Below, in pieces: positions 35,958 to 46,077 of a stretch of 64,000 nt of DNA. This stretch comes from an uncultured Rikenellaceae bacterium (GTDB lineage: Bacteria; Bacteroidota; Bacteroidia; Bacteroidales; Rikenellaceae), in assembly GCA_949287525.1 (NCBI GenBank), contig CASEGL010000004.1, forward strand, positions 92,421 to 156,420, written 5' to 3'. Position 1 is the first letter of the stretch. Every line of letters begins with the position of its first letter. A program made the position numbers and the translations under genes. Under the pieces are notes generated by a model. That model was not told where the DNA came from, made no database searches, and saw nothing but the letters and a program-made list of their open reading frames with translations.

Positions 35958-38825
35958 TCAGAACGGCACCGCGAATCCGAAGGTGACCAGCACGGGTTCG
36001 TAGCGGGGTTTATAGACGCCCACCTTGAGCGTGCAGGTGGCCTCGTCGGGCATGCGGAACGGCGTGACATCCAACGACAGGCTGCCGCCGTAGGTGTAGA
36101 GGTTGCGCCATGCGGAGCTGCTCCCCTCGCGGCAGCAGGCGTAGTCGAAGTCGAGGTCGAGTGCGATCCGCTTCAGGAAGAAGACGCCGCTCAAGCCCCA
36201 GTCGGGATAGGCCACCGGCAGCCGGTAGGCAAACGAGGCGGCAAAGTAATCGGTCGGATAGAGCGATTCGCGCATGCGAGGCTGCAGGTCGATCGCACGG
36301 AACAGGATGCCCGATCCGGCGGCCTGCTGCCAGGCGGCCTGCACGGTCACGCCGTGGTGCAGGAACAGGCCGGGCAGATAGGCGCGGCCATAGATGCTCC
36401 AGGCAGTCGTGTAGAGGCGGCTGAAGGGGTTGCCGGCCACGTTGGCCCGCACCATGTACCCCCAGCGGGGCTGCAGGTCGAGCCGGGTGCTGCGCACGTA
36501 GTCGCTGTACTGCAATGTACCCAGCACGATCGAGGAACGTTCGCTCCGCCCCGTCGCGGGACTGATGTACTCCGCATTGTCGAACGTGTACTGGATCTGG
36601 GGGACGAACGAACGGATGCGGTAGCCCGACGACAGCACCCACGGCACATAGACCCGCGCCGACACCTGCGTGGAGGAGCCTTTTCCCCACGCGGCATATC
36701 CCTCCTCGCCCGCCGACCGCAGATCGACCACCGTATGGGGCCGGTCGCTCCACAGGGCGGTGACCTCGATCTTGGGCGCCCAGCCGTAATAGCCGACATG
36801 GCCCCGCACGACCGAATAGCCGCCCGGAGTCCAGCCGTAGCCGAGGCTCGACTCCATGCTGCCCAGCAGGTTCTGCGAGATGAGCGTTGCGCCGATCCGG
36901 GCATCGAGCGACTGGTCGGCCATCAGCTCGTCGGGCGCATAGTAGATCGGCGCCCAGCTGTGGAGGTTGAACAGATGCGTCCCCTTGCGGTAGCGCCGCG
37001 CCGGATAGCGCTGCTGCGACTCCTCCCGCTCCGTCTGCGTGAAGATCATGTCATCCGCCGAGGGCAGGTTCCACGGCCGCAGGGGGGCGTTCACCACGTT
37101 GCGCGGCACGGCGCTCCAGGGTACCTCCTCGCGATACTCCACCTCCTGCAGCGCCACCTTGTAGCCGTCGCGTTCGTAGGTGGTCACCGCCACGAACTCG
37201 CCCGTGGGCGAAGGCGAAGGGGCGAACGACCCGTACCGCGACTCGGACATGCGGTACTGGGCGCCCGTCATGAGGTCGATCGTGTGAACCTCGTCCTTGC
37301 CGGAGGCGATCGAATTGAAGTAGAGCATGCCGTCGGCGGCCGTCAGGTCGCCGAGCGTCACATAGGCGGGCGTCGTCACGTCGCACCGGCGGGCCGACGC
37401 CTCGGCGAAATCAACCCCGCCGATCCACATGCCGTCATCGCCCAGCCCGATGAAGTAGAACCGCTCCGACCAGTCGTCCCACGCCAGCCCGTGGATCGAG
37501 ACGGAGGCGGGGAAAACATATTCGAGCCGCCCGCGCTCCCCGCACAGGTACTCGATCGCATAGTATCCGTCGGCATGATAGCGCACGCAGGCCATCTCCC
37601 CGTCGGGCATCAGCACCGGATAGAGGACGCCGTCGCCCTCGTCGGGCAGCTGCCGGCTGCGCCCCGAGGCCAGGTCCATCACGCACAGGCGCGAATTGAC
37701 CTTCTGCCCCCACACGCTGCTCTGGCGGTACTCCGTCCAGGCCACGCGGCCGTCGCGGTAGCTGGGGCGGCTGCTCACGGCTCCCGTATGGCACACCGTC
37801 CGCTCGCTGCCGTCGCGCAGGTCGATCTCAACGAAGCGCGAGGTGCGGTCGAGATCCTCCTTCAGGACGAGCAGCACCGAATCGGAGACGAACAGCGGAT
37901 CGGAATAGACCGTATAGATTTTCACGGGCGGCGACACCACCTGCGGACTGTTCTCCTCCGGCAGCGTCCGCCACAGGTCGTTCAGTTCGGCGAAGGTGTC
38001 GCGGAACAGCCGGCGGGTCGAGGTGCCGTAGTATTTCCGCAGCGCGAGCTGGGAGGTGAAAATCAGAAAAGGATAGTCGGACGTGTAGCGCGTCAGCCCC
38101 GCGCCGAGGTATTCGTCGTAGGTGCGGTCGGCATGGGCGACGAGCTGGAAGCCGAGTTCGTAATGGCTCGGCACATAGTCGCGGTAGGAGCCGCAGAACC
38201 ATTTGTCGGGATTCCTGCGCCGGAGCATCTCCTCGCCCACGGCGCGGTAGTGCATCGTGAAGGAGGGCTGCAGGGCGCGTCCGAAGGTGGAGAACTGGGT
38301 CTCGGCCATCACGGCATCGCCCTCGATGAACCAGAAGGGCAGCAGACCGGCGGCCACGAGGGGCGCCTGCTGGCCGAAGAACCAGCCGAACACCCGCACG
38401 GTGGAGCGGTTCAGGTTGCCGTACTGCACCATGTGGCGGTACTCATGGGTGGCCAGCTGCTTGAGCCACGGCTCCGAATAGGTGTCGATGGCCGGAATGC
38501 CGACCATCTCGATGCGCCGCGGCGCCAGCATGCTCAGTCCGTTGGAATAGAAGTTCTCGGTCCAGAAGACAACCGGCGTCCGCAGGGGCGGGAGCTGATA
38601 GCCGTGTGCGATGGCCGGCGAGGCCTGTTCCATGTAGAACAGCGTGCGGCGCGCCTGCCCTTCGAATCCGACCGGGAAGACCATCCGCAACGAATCGCTG
38701 CCGAGCATGCTCCACCGCTGCGAGGCGGGAGCCTGCCCCGTATTGTAATATTGGGCGCAGGCGGTTCCGCCCGCACCCAGCGCACCGATCAGCATCAGTG
38801 CCGTGCGCCACGCCCGCCGTATCAT
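35958..38825 (-). CDS. Exported HExxH-protein with propeller-like repeats and a C-terminal barrel
   Basis: The 955-residue protein has a signal peptide (ending TACA, before QYYNTG). Residues 127-131 are HEYRH, and E168 in WFIEGDAV is a suitable third ligand, as in gluzincin metallopeptidases. A beta-propeller-like region follows (about 270-580, strands such as VYSDPLFVSDSVLLVLKEDL and RYGSFAPSPSPTGEFVAVTT). The last 300 residues are amphipathic strands ending VLVTFGFAVPF, like an outer-membrane barrel. Function is unknown; a surface or periplasmic peptidase is the best guess. Its ATG overlaps the SUI1 stop by 4 bp, so the two are coupled. Confidence 0.7.
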   Translation of the reverse strand: MIRRAWRTALMLIGALGAGGTACAQYYNTGQAPASQRWSMLGSDSLRMVFPVGFEGQARRTLFYMEQASPAIAHGYQLPPLRTPVVFWTENFYSNGLSMLAPRRIEMVGIPAIDTYSEPWLKQLATHEYRHMVQYGNLNRSTVRVFGWFFGQQAPLVAAGLLPFWFIEGDAVMAETQFSTFGRALQPSFTMHYRAVGEEMLRRRNPDKWFCGSYRDYVPSHYELGFQLVAHADRTYDEYLGAGLTRYTSDYPFLIFTSQLALRKYYGTSTRRLFRDTFAELNDLWRTLPEENSPQVVSPPVKIYTVYSDPLFVSDSVLLVLKEDLDRTSRFVEIDLRDGSERTVCHTGAVSSRPSYRDGRVAWTEYRQSSVWGQKVNSRLCVMDLASGRSRQLPDEGDGVLYPVLMPDGEMACVRYHADGYYAIEYLCGERGRLEYVFPASVSIHGLAWDDWSERFYFIGLGDDGMWIGGVDFAEASARRCDVTTPAYVTLGDLTAADGMLYFNSIASGKDEVHTIDLMTGAQYRMSESRYGSFAPSPSPTGEFVAVTTYERDGYKVALQEVEYREEVPWSAVPRNVVNAPLRPWNLPSADDMIFTQTEREESQQRYPARRYRKGTHLFNLHSWAPIYYAPDELMADQSLDARIGATLISQNLLGSMESSLGYGWTPGGYSVVRGHVGYYGWAPKIEVTALWSDRPHTVVDLRSAGEEGYAAWGKGSSTQVSARVYVPWVLSSGYRIRSFVPQIQYTFDNAEYISPATGRSERSSIVLGTLQYSDYVRSTRLDLQPRWGYMVRANVAGNPFSRLYTTAWSIYGRAYLPGLFLHHGVTVQAAWQQAAGSGILFRAIDLQPRMRESLYPTDYFAASFAYRLPVAYPDWGLSGVFFLKRIALDLDFDYACCREGSSSAWRNLYTYGGSLSLDVTPFRMPDEATCTLKVGVYKPRYEPVLVTFGFAVPF

Positions 38826-39169
38826 CCGCCCGCTTTTTTAGCCTTGTATCCCGCCTTGACGAGCAGATCGACCACCCGGTCGCGGAAATCGCCCTGAATG
38901 ACGATCTCGCCCTCCTTGGCCGTTCCGCCTACGCCGCACTTGCTCTTGAGCATGGCTGCGAGCGCCTTCAGGTCGTCGTCGCTGCCCACGAACCCCTTGA
39001 CGAGCGTCACCTGCTTGCCGGCGCGCGCCCGGCGGTCGAGCCATACGCGCAGGTTCTGCCGTTCGGGCGGCAGCGTCTCCACCGCTTCGGGTTCCTCCGT
39101 CTGGTATTTGAAGTCGGGATTGGTAGAATAGACCACGTTCAACCGCGACTTCCAATCGTTGTCTGCCAT
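38822..39169 (-). CDS. SUI1/eIF1-like translation factor (YciH)
   Basis: The 115-residue protein has a typical SUI1 core: RRARAGKQVTLVKGFVG (about 47-63), LKALAAMLKSKCGVGGTAKEGEIVIQ (split in position: about 68-92) and GDFRDRVVDLLVKAGYKAK. YciH-type proteins act on start-codon choice in the cytoplasm and are only partly understood in bacteria. The upstream reading frame is long but unlikely to be coding; the Met MADNDWKSRLNVVY lies just downstream of a promoter. Its stop overlaps the ATG of the large exported protein, an unusual functional pairing. Confidence 0.9.
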   Translation of the reverse strand: MADNDWKSRLNVVYSTNPDFKYQTEEPEAVETLPPERQNLRVWLDRRARAGKQVTLVKGFVGSDDDLKALAAMLKSKCGVGGTAKEGEIVIQGDFRDRVVDLLVKAGYKAKKAGG

Positions 39170-39187
39170 AATCGCTTCGCTTTCCCG

Positions 39188-39195
39188 CAAATATA
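39188..39195 (-). promoter_or_regulatory. -7 promoter element for SUI1 and the exported protein
   Basis: TATATTTG on the minus strand, an exact TAnnTTTG match, 19 bp upstream of the SUI1 start. Confidence 0.6.
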
Positions 39196-39300
39196 CGAAC
39201 AAAAACGAGGCGGCACCCCCTCCGGCACGGCTTCCTTGCCCCGCCGAGCGACATTCCCGCCTGCCGGACGGGGTGTTGCACCTGCCGGACGGCTCCGCCA

Positions 39301-39332
39301 TTTGGCTGGATCGATTATTTTCCGTATTTTTA
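39301..39332 (+). promoter_or_regulatory. Two-box promoter for the PepSY-like gene
   Basis: TTTG (39301-39304) and TATTTTTA (39325-39332) lie 20 bp apart, the standard -33/-7 spacing for the Bacteroidota sigma factor, with one mismatch in the -7 box. It is 52 bp upstream of the ATG. Confidence 0.6.
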
Positions 39333-39383
39333 AAACGGTGCATCCCCGGGAATAACCCCGCAAACCTCAATAATACACAAGCC

Positions 39384-39824
39384 ATGAAGAAACTCATTCT
39401 TTTGCTCTTCGGAGCATTCGCCATCCACTCGGCCGCCTTGGCCGACAACGACAAGGCCATTCCGGTGAACCAGCTGCCCCAGCCGGCACAGCAGTTCATC
39501 CAGACCTATTTCGGCGACCAGAAAACGGCACTCGCCAAACAGGAGACCGGCCTGTTTGAAAAAAGCTACGAGGTGGTCTTCGCGAACGGCGACAAGATCG
39601 AATTCGACCGCAACGGCCAGTGGACGGAAGTTCAATGCCGCAACGGACGTACCGGTCCCGCCGAGATCGTCCCCGAAGCCATCCGCTCCTGCGCGGCCGA
39701 GTACTATCCCGACGCCATGATCCGGAGCATCGAGCGCGACCGCAACGGCTACGAGATCAATCTGTCGAACCGCATGGAACTCTCGTTCGACCTGCAGTTC
39801 AACCTCATCGACATCGACGACTGA
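39384..39824 (+). CDS. PepSY-like exported protein (DUF2874-type)
   Basis: The 146-residue protein has a signal peptide (MKKLILLLFGAFAIHSAALA, cleaved before DNDKA). Two repeats of the putative beta-lactamase-inhibitor-like PepSY_like fold are visible: VNQLPQPAQQFIQTYFGDQK then VVFANGDKIEFDRNGQWTEV, and again IVPEAIRSCAAEYYPDA then YEINLSNRMELSFDLQFNLI. The pattern is common in Bacteroidota periplasmic proteins. It may bind or inhibit a partner; none is obvious. The preceding open frame lies over the promoter, so this Met was chosen. Confidence 0.8.
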   Translation: MKKLILLLFGAFAIHSAALADNDKAIPVNQLPQPAQQFIQTYFGDQKTALAKQETGLFEKSYEVVFANGDKIEFDRNGQWTEVQCRNGRTGPAEIVPEAIRSCAAEYYPDAMIRSIERDRNGYEINLSNRMELSFDLQFNLIDIDD

Positions 39825-39846
39825 TCCCCGATCGGCTTCCGACCGC

Positions 39847-39880
39847 AACGGCAGGCTCTTCCGACAGCCTGCCGTTTTTT
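39847..39880 (+). terminator. Intrinsic terminator after the PepSY-like gene
   Basis: AACGGCAGGCT (39847-39857) pairs with AGCCTGCCGTT (39866-39876), then TTTTTT. It lies 22 bp after the stop. Confidence 0.88.
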
Positions 39881-39973
39881 CATGCCGTGCCGCCGGATGG
39901 CTCGTCCCGCCGCCGGTACGGACTCATTTCCGCTCCCGAACCGAAAACCGACCGTAGCGCGGAATGTTTTTCG

Positions 39974-39981
39974 TATCTTTA
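39974..39981 (+). promoter_or_regulatory. Likely -7 element for the Stealth/GT2 pair
   Basis: TATCTTTA, a seven-of-eight match to TAnnTTTG, 23 bp upstream of the Stealth ATG. Confidence 0.45.
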
Positions 39982-40004
39982 GCCGATCAACCGCACAACG
40001 CGCC

Positions 40005-41021
40005 ATGAACGAACCCCTCGAAAGAATCGACTTCGTACTGCCCTGGGTGGACGGCTCCGACCCCGCCTGGCAGGCCGAGATGCACCGCTGGCAATCCCAC
40101 GACCGCCCCGACTCCGCACAGGCGGATGACACCCCCGAACGCTACCGCGACTGGGGGACGCTCCGCTACTGGTTCCGTGCCGTCGAACGGTTCGCCCCGT
40201 GGGTCGGCCGCATCCACCTGCTCACGTGGGGACACCTGCCCGACTGGCTCGACACGAGCCACCCGCAGCTGCACGTCGTCCGCCATGAGGAGTTCATCCC
40301 CGACGCCTACCGCCCGGTCTTCAACTCCTGCCCCATCGAGCTGAACATGCACCGCATCGAGGGGCTGGCCGAACGGTTCGTCTACTTCAACGACGACACT
40401 TTCCTGTGCCGTCCCGTCGCCCCCGAACGCTTCTTCCGCCACGGGCTGCCAGCCGACATGGCGCGGCTGAGCATCATCCCCCAGGAGCGCGCCGGCCACA
40501 ACGCACTGGAGTGCATGCGCGTCATCAACCGCCGCCACACGCCCCACAAGGCTATCGCAGCCGCTCCGGGCAAATGGTTCAACTTCCGCTACCCGCCGGC
40601 CGACCTGTTGAAAAGCGTCTCGCTGCTGCCGTGGAGCTTTTTTCCCGGGCTGAAGGACCACCACATGCCCCAGCCTTTCCTGCGCAGCACGTTCGACACC
40701 CTCTGGACCGAGGAGTTCGCCGAACTGGACGCCACCTGCCGCCACCGCTTCCGCACGCCCACCGACCTGTCGCAGTGGCTCGTGCGCTACGAACAGCTCG
40801 TCACGGGGCGGTTCACCCCCGTCGGCATGCGCGACACGCTGCTCACCAAGCTCTCGGACGAAGACACGGAAGCCATTGCCGACGCCCTGCTGTCGGACCG
40901 CTACGCCATGATCTGCATCAACGACAACAACGACATACGCCATCCGGAACAGGTTCGCGCCACCCTTGAGGAGGCCTTCCGCCGGCTGCTCCCCGACCGC
41001 TGCGCCTATGAACGCCATTGA
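40005..41021 (+). CDS. Stealth-family sugar-phosphate transferase
   Basis: The 338-residue protein has the conserved blocks of Stealth proteins: DFVLPWVDGSDPAW (residues 9-22, CR1), LRYWFRAVERFAPWVGRIHL (CR2) and RFVYFNDDTFL (CR3). Family members transfer hexose-1-phosphate to a growing polysaccharide, for capsules in pathogens, and occur in commensal envelopes too. The start is set by the family N-terminus. Its last 14 bases overlap the next gene, a GT2, so the two likely build one glycan. No transport or polymerase gene is beside them. Confidence 0.9.
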   Translation: MNEPLERIDFVLPWVDGSDPAWQAEMHRWQSHDRPDSAQADDTPERYRDWGTLRYWFRAVERFAPWVGRIHLLTWGHLPDWLDTSHPQLHVVRHEEFIPDAYRPVFNSCPIELNMHRIEGLAERFVYFNDDTFLCRPVAPERFFRHGLPADMARLSIIPQERAGHNALECMRVINRRHTPHKAIAAAPGKWFNFRYPPADLLKSVSLLPWSFFPGLKDHHMPQPFLRSTFDTLWTEEFAELDATCRHRFRTPTDLSQWLVRYEQLVTGRFTPVGMRDTLLTKLSDEDTEAIADALLSDRYAMICINDNNDIRHPEQVRATLEEAFRRLLPDRCAYERH

Positions 41022-41940
41022 ATTCTCCGTCGTCATTCCGCTCTACAACAAGGAGCGCGAGATTGCCGCGACCCTCGCCTCGGTGCTGGCCCAGACGCGG
41101 CAGCCGCAGGAGATCATCGTCGTGGACGACGGCTCGACCGACCGCAGCGCAGCCATCGTGGCAGCCTGCGCCTCACCGCTCATCCGGCTCGTCAGACAGG
41201 CCAACGCCGGCGTCTCCGTGGCCCGTAACCGAGGCGCCGAACTGGCCGAGGCTCCCTATGTCGCCTTTCTGGACGGCGACGACCGGTGGCAGCCGAACTA
41301 TCTGGAACGGATGGCCGCACTCATCGCCGCCTGGCCCGGCTGCGGCGCCTACTGCGCGGCATTCGACATCGAGAGCAACGGCCGCATCTGCCCCAGCCGC
41401 CACCCCGACCGGGAGGGCATCGTGAAGGACTTCTTCCGCCAGGCGATGACCGGCTACATCTGCCAGCCCTCGGCAACCGTCATTCCGCGCACCGTGCTGC
41501 TCGCCACGGGCGGCTTCCCCGCCGGCATGAAACTGGGCGAAGACCTCCACCTGTGGATCCGGCTGGCCACCGACTACCCGATCTGCTTCACCCCCGAACC
41601 GCTGGTGCGCTACAACCGCACCGCCTCGAACCGCTCGACCGGCATCTACACCCCCGAACAAACCGCCCACTCCTTCGAGGAGCTTTACCGTCCGGAGGAA
41701 GGCAACTCCTACCGGAACGAATACATCGCCCGCTGCGCCATCGGCAAGGCGCTGACTCTCTCGGCCAAGGGCGACACGGACTTCGGACGGCGCACCGAAC
41801 GGATCTTCTCCTACACGCGCCTCTACCGGCGCGGCTGGCGGAAACTGTACCTGCTCAACCGCATTCCGCCCCGCCTGCGCCCCGCCCTGCACGACTTCTA
41901 CAACCGCATGGCCTGGCTGCTGGCCCGCAAAGGACTCTGA
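41008..41940 (+). CDS. Family 2 glycosyltransferase
   Basis: The 310-residue protein has the GT-A N-terminus: EFSVVIPLYNKEREIAATLA (about 5-24), EIIVVDDGSTDRS (about 35-47), NAGVSVARNRGAELAEAPYV and the DxD-type metal site FLDGDDRW (about 90-97). The C-terminal region has typical catalytic-loop residues, including GGFPAGMKLGEDLHLW. Inverting GT2 enzymes transfer sugars from nucleotide donors; donor and acceptor are unknown. It overlaps the Stealth gene by 14 bp, suggesting a shared surface polysaccharide. Confidence 0.93.
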   Translation: MNAIEFSVVIPLYNKEREIAATLASVLAQTRQPQEIIVVDDGSTDRSAAIVAACASPLIRLVRQANAGVSVARNRGAELAEAPYVAFLDGDDRWQPNYLERMAALIAAWPGCGAYCAAFDIESNGRICPSRHPDREGIVKDFFRQAMTGYICQPSATVIPRTVLLATGGFPAGMKLGEDLHLWIRLATDYPICFTPEPLVRYNRTASNRSTGIYTPEQTAHSFEELYRPEEGNSYRNEYIARCAIGKALTLSAKGDTDFGRRTERIFSYTRLYRRGWRKLYLLNRIPPRLRPALHDFYNRMAWLLARKGL

Positions 41941-41964
41941 ACGAACCTATTCTGCCACCAGCCG

Positions 41965-41991
41965 CTCCGCCCTCTGCCATGCGGGGCGGAG
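41965..41991 (+). terminator. Weak hairpin after the GT2 gene
   Basis: CTCCGCCC (41965-41972) pairs with GGGCGGAG (41984-41991), with no T-run. It may end the Stealth-GT2 transcript before the glnS promoter. Confidence 0.35.
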
Positions 41992-42063
41992 AACAATCTG
42001 TCTCTTTCGACCGTAAAATCTTCCGAAGTACCCGATCCGGTGCCGTCCAAAGGTGAAAACGAT

Positions 42064-42071
42064 TAAATTTG
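42064..42071 (+). promoter_or_regulatory. -7 promoter element for glnS
   Basis: TAAATTTG, an exact TAnnTTTG match, 13 bp upstream of the first ATG and 19 bp upstream of the next. Confidence 0.6.
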
Positions 42072-42084
42072 CACCATAACAACA

Positions 42085-43773
<1,689 letters not shown>

Positions 43774-43847
43774 TCAACCCGTTTCTGCAACTGCAAGTAA
43801 CAAGCAGAGAAACGTTTTCTAAACCTACCTTTATTAAATTCCCGAAT

Positions 43848-43882
43848 GGAGCCAGTCGAGACGACCGGCTCCGTTTCTTTTC
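43848..43882 (+). terminator. Intrinsic terminator after glnS
   Basis: GGAGCC (43848-43853) pairs with GGCTCC (43867-43872), extended by GTCG/CGAC with one mismatch, followed by GTTTCTTTT. Confidence 0.75.
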
Positions 43883-43890
43883 TCCCTCCT

Positions 43891-43910
43891 TTTGTTCCAC
43901 GTGGAACAAA
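43891..43910. other. parS-like centromere site 1
   Basis: A perfect 20-bp palindrome whose core is TGTTCCACGTGGAACA, the well-known parS sequence bound by chromosomal ParB proteins (as in Pseudomonas). It lies between convergent glnS and mnmG, which is a frequent near-origin position of mnmG/gidA. No parA or parB gene is in the window. The match to the core is exact, so assignment as parS is strong by sequence, though binding is unproven. Confidence 0.75.
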
Positions 43911-43921
43911 CAACAGAACAC

Positions 43922-43942
43922 AGAAAAGGCAACAACCTTTTC
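43922..43942. repeat. Short inverted repeat between the parS sites
   Basis: AGAAAAGG (43922-43929) mirrors CCTTTTCC (43937-43943) around CAACAA; seven pairs hold. It could stabilise the transcript end or be an accessory site. Confidence 0.35.
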
Positions 43943-43948
43943 CAGCAT

Positions 43949-43984
43949 AAGAGGGGAGTGTTCCACGTGGAACACTCCCCTCTT
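43949..43984. other. parS-like centromere site 2, in a 36-bp perfect palindrome
   Basis: The core TGTTCCACGTGGAACA lies at 43959-43974 and the two sides stay perfectly complementary out to 36 bp (arms of AAGAGGGGAG and CTCCCCTCTT). The outer arms plus a nearby T-run resemble a terminator for mnmG, which stops 17 bp further on. It could therefore serve both as a ParB site and as a transcription end. ParB binding is inferred from the sequence only. Confidence 0.75.
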
Positions 43985-44000
43985 TATCATTTCCGACTCC

Positions 44001-45899
44001 CTATCGCCCAAAATAGATCAGCAGCACGTTGATGTCCGCCGGCGATACGCCCGGGATGCGCGACGCCTGGCCAATCGTTTCGGGACGGATGCGGCTGAGT
44101 TTTTGCCGCGCCTCGATCGTCAGCGACGTAAGCGACTGGTAATCGAAATCAGGACGGATACGGATACCCTCCAGCCGGCGCATTTTCTCGGCAATAAAAC
44201 GCTCCCGTTCGATATATCCCCTGTATTTGATCTGAATTTCGGCCTGTTCGATCATCTCCGCATTCATATTCCGCTCTGCTACGAATTGTGCAAGATCGGG
44301 CAACACGCCGATCAGCCCCTCCAGCGTTACGGCATTGCGCAACAGGACATCGTATAATTTCCGTCCCTGATCGAGCGGATTTGCACCGACCGACGCCAGG
44401 TAATCGTTCAGTTCATCTTTCGGCACGCTCCGGTGACGGATAAAATCGACCAGCTCCTCGGTCAGCCGCTTTTTGCATTCAAACGCCTCGCGACGTTCTT
44501 CCGTTGCCAGACCGAGTTCGATGGCCTTGGGTGTCAGCCGCAGATCGGCATTATCCTGCCGCAGCAGGATGCGGTATTCCGCCCGGCTGGTAAACATCCG
44601 GTAAGGTTCATCCACGCCTTTCGTTACCAGGTCGTCGATCAGCACGCCGATGTAGGCCTCGTCGCGCGCCAGCACGAGCGGCTCCCTGCCCTGCAGTTTC
44701 AACGACGCATTGATGCCAGCCATCAATCCCTGTGCAGCCGCCTCCTCGTAACCGGTCGTACCGTTGATCTGACCGGCAAAATAGAGATTGGCCACCCGTT
44801 TGGTCTCCAGCGTATGAAGCAGCTGGGTCGGCGGAAAATAGTCGTATTCTATCGCATATCCGGGGCGATAGACGTGGACGTGTCCGAATCCGGCGATTTC
44901 AGAGAGCGCCCGAATCTGCACGTCGTACGGCAGCGAGGAGGAAAAACCGTTCAGATAATATTCGTTCGTATCGCGCCCCTCCGGCTCAAGAAACAGCTGA
45001 TGGGAATCCTTCTCGGCAAAGGTACGCAGCTTATCCTCGATGCTGGGGCAATAGCGCGGCCCCACACCCTGAATGGTGCCATTAAAGAGCGGCGAATCGG
45101 CAAACCCCTCGCGCAACAGGTCGTGAACCTTGCGCGAAGTATGGACAAGATAGCAAGGCAGCTGATTCTCAACCGGTTTGCTTGACGGGAGAAAAGAGAA
45201 CTTGGAAGGCGCCTCATCGCCATACTGGGGTTCCAGCATGGCGAAATCGACCGTCCGCCCGTCGATGCGGGCGGGTGTGCCGGTCTTCATGCGCCCCGCC
45301 TCGAAGCCGAGCCGGCACAGCGCCTCGGTCAGTCCGTAGGCCACGCCGTCCCCTGCCCGACCGCCCGGTGCATGCGCCCGGCCGATGTGCATCAGACCGT
45401 TCAGGAAGGTCCCGTTGGTCAAGACAACCGCCCGCGCCCGGAACTCGATCCCCATCACGGCCCTTACACCACGCACAACATATTGATAATCAATATTTTC
45501 ACTGTTTATTTGCTCGGTTATCAGGTCGCAAACGGTATCCTGCCAGATCGACAATCGGGGACAGTTCTCCAGCGTATGGCGCCACAGCGCCGAAAACTGC
45601 GCCTTGTCGCACTGTGCGCGCGGACTCCACATGGCGCTCCCCTTCGACCGGTTCAGCATGCGGAACTGGATTGTCGCACGGTCGGTGATCCACCCCATGC
45701 AGCCGCCCAGCGCGTCGATCTCGCGCACGATCTGCCCCTTTGCCACGCCGCCGACCGCCGGATTGCACGACATGTTGGCGAACTTGGTCATATCCATCGT
45801 GATGAGCAGCGTCTCGGCGCCGAGATGCGCCGCCGCCATGGCCGCCTCGCACCCTGCATGGCCGCCTCCCACTACGATGATGTCGTAATCGTATCTCAT
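44001..45899 (-). CDS. mnmG: tRNA U34 carboxymethylaminomethyl-modifying enzyme MnmG (GidA)
   Basis: The FAD-dependent subunit works with MnmE to modify wobble U34 of some tRNAs. The dinucleotide motif VVGGGHAGCEAAMAAAHLG (about 9-27) and the signatures VGGVAKGQIVREIDALGG (about 49-66), GTFLNGLMHIG and GYEEAAAQGLMAG (about 370-382) are all present in 632 residues. The start was taken at MRYDYDIIVVGG; three codons upstream is another Met. The gene is convergent with glnS, with two parS-like sites between. Confidence 0.95.
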   Translation of the reverse strand: MRYDYDIIVVGGGHAGCEAAMAAAHLGAETLLITMDMTKFANMSCNPAVGGVAKGQIVREIDALGGCMGWITDRATIQFRMLNRSKGSAMWSPRAQCDKAQFSALWRHTLENCPRLSIWQDTVCDLITEQINSENIDYQYVVRGVRAVMGIEFRARAVVLTNGTFLNGLMHIGRAHAPGGRAGDGVAYGLTEALCRLGFEAGRMKTGTPARIDGRTVDFAMLEPQYGDEAPSKFSFLPSSKPVENQLPCYLVHTSRKVHDLLREGFADSPLFNGTIQGVGPRYCPSIEDKLRTFAEKDSHQLFLEPEGRDTNEYYLNGFSSSLPYDVQIRALSEIAGFGHVHVYRPGYAIEYDYFPPTQLLHTLETKRVANLYFAGQINGTTGYEEAAAQGLMAGINASLKLQGREPLVLARDEAYIGVLIDDLVTKGVDEPYRMFTSRAEYRILLRQDNADLRLTPKAIELGLATEERREAFECKKRLTEELVDFIRHRSVPKDELNDYLASVGANPLDQGRKLYDVLLRNAVTLEGLIGVLPDLAQFVAERNMNAEMIEQAEIQIKYRGYIERERFIAEKMRRLEGIRIRPDFDYQSLTSLTIEARQKLSRIRPETIGQASRIPGVSPADINVLLIYFGR

Positions 45900-46077
45900 A
45901 CTCTCCATTCAAAAACCGCCGGCCGGAGCCGCTGCCGCGCCCCGATCGGCGAAATAAAAGCATTTTGAGGCCGTTTTCCGACGCCAGATTTTCCGACCGA
46001 CAAATCCCTTGTCCGAACGGCCGAAAGCAAAATCCGGACCGGAAAATCCCCGAAAAACAACCCCCTGCAGACAACCC

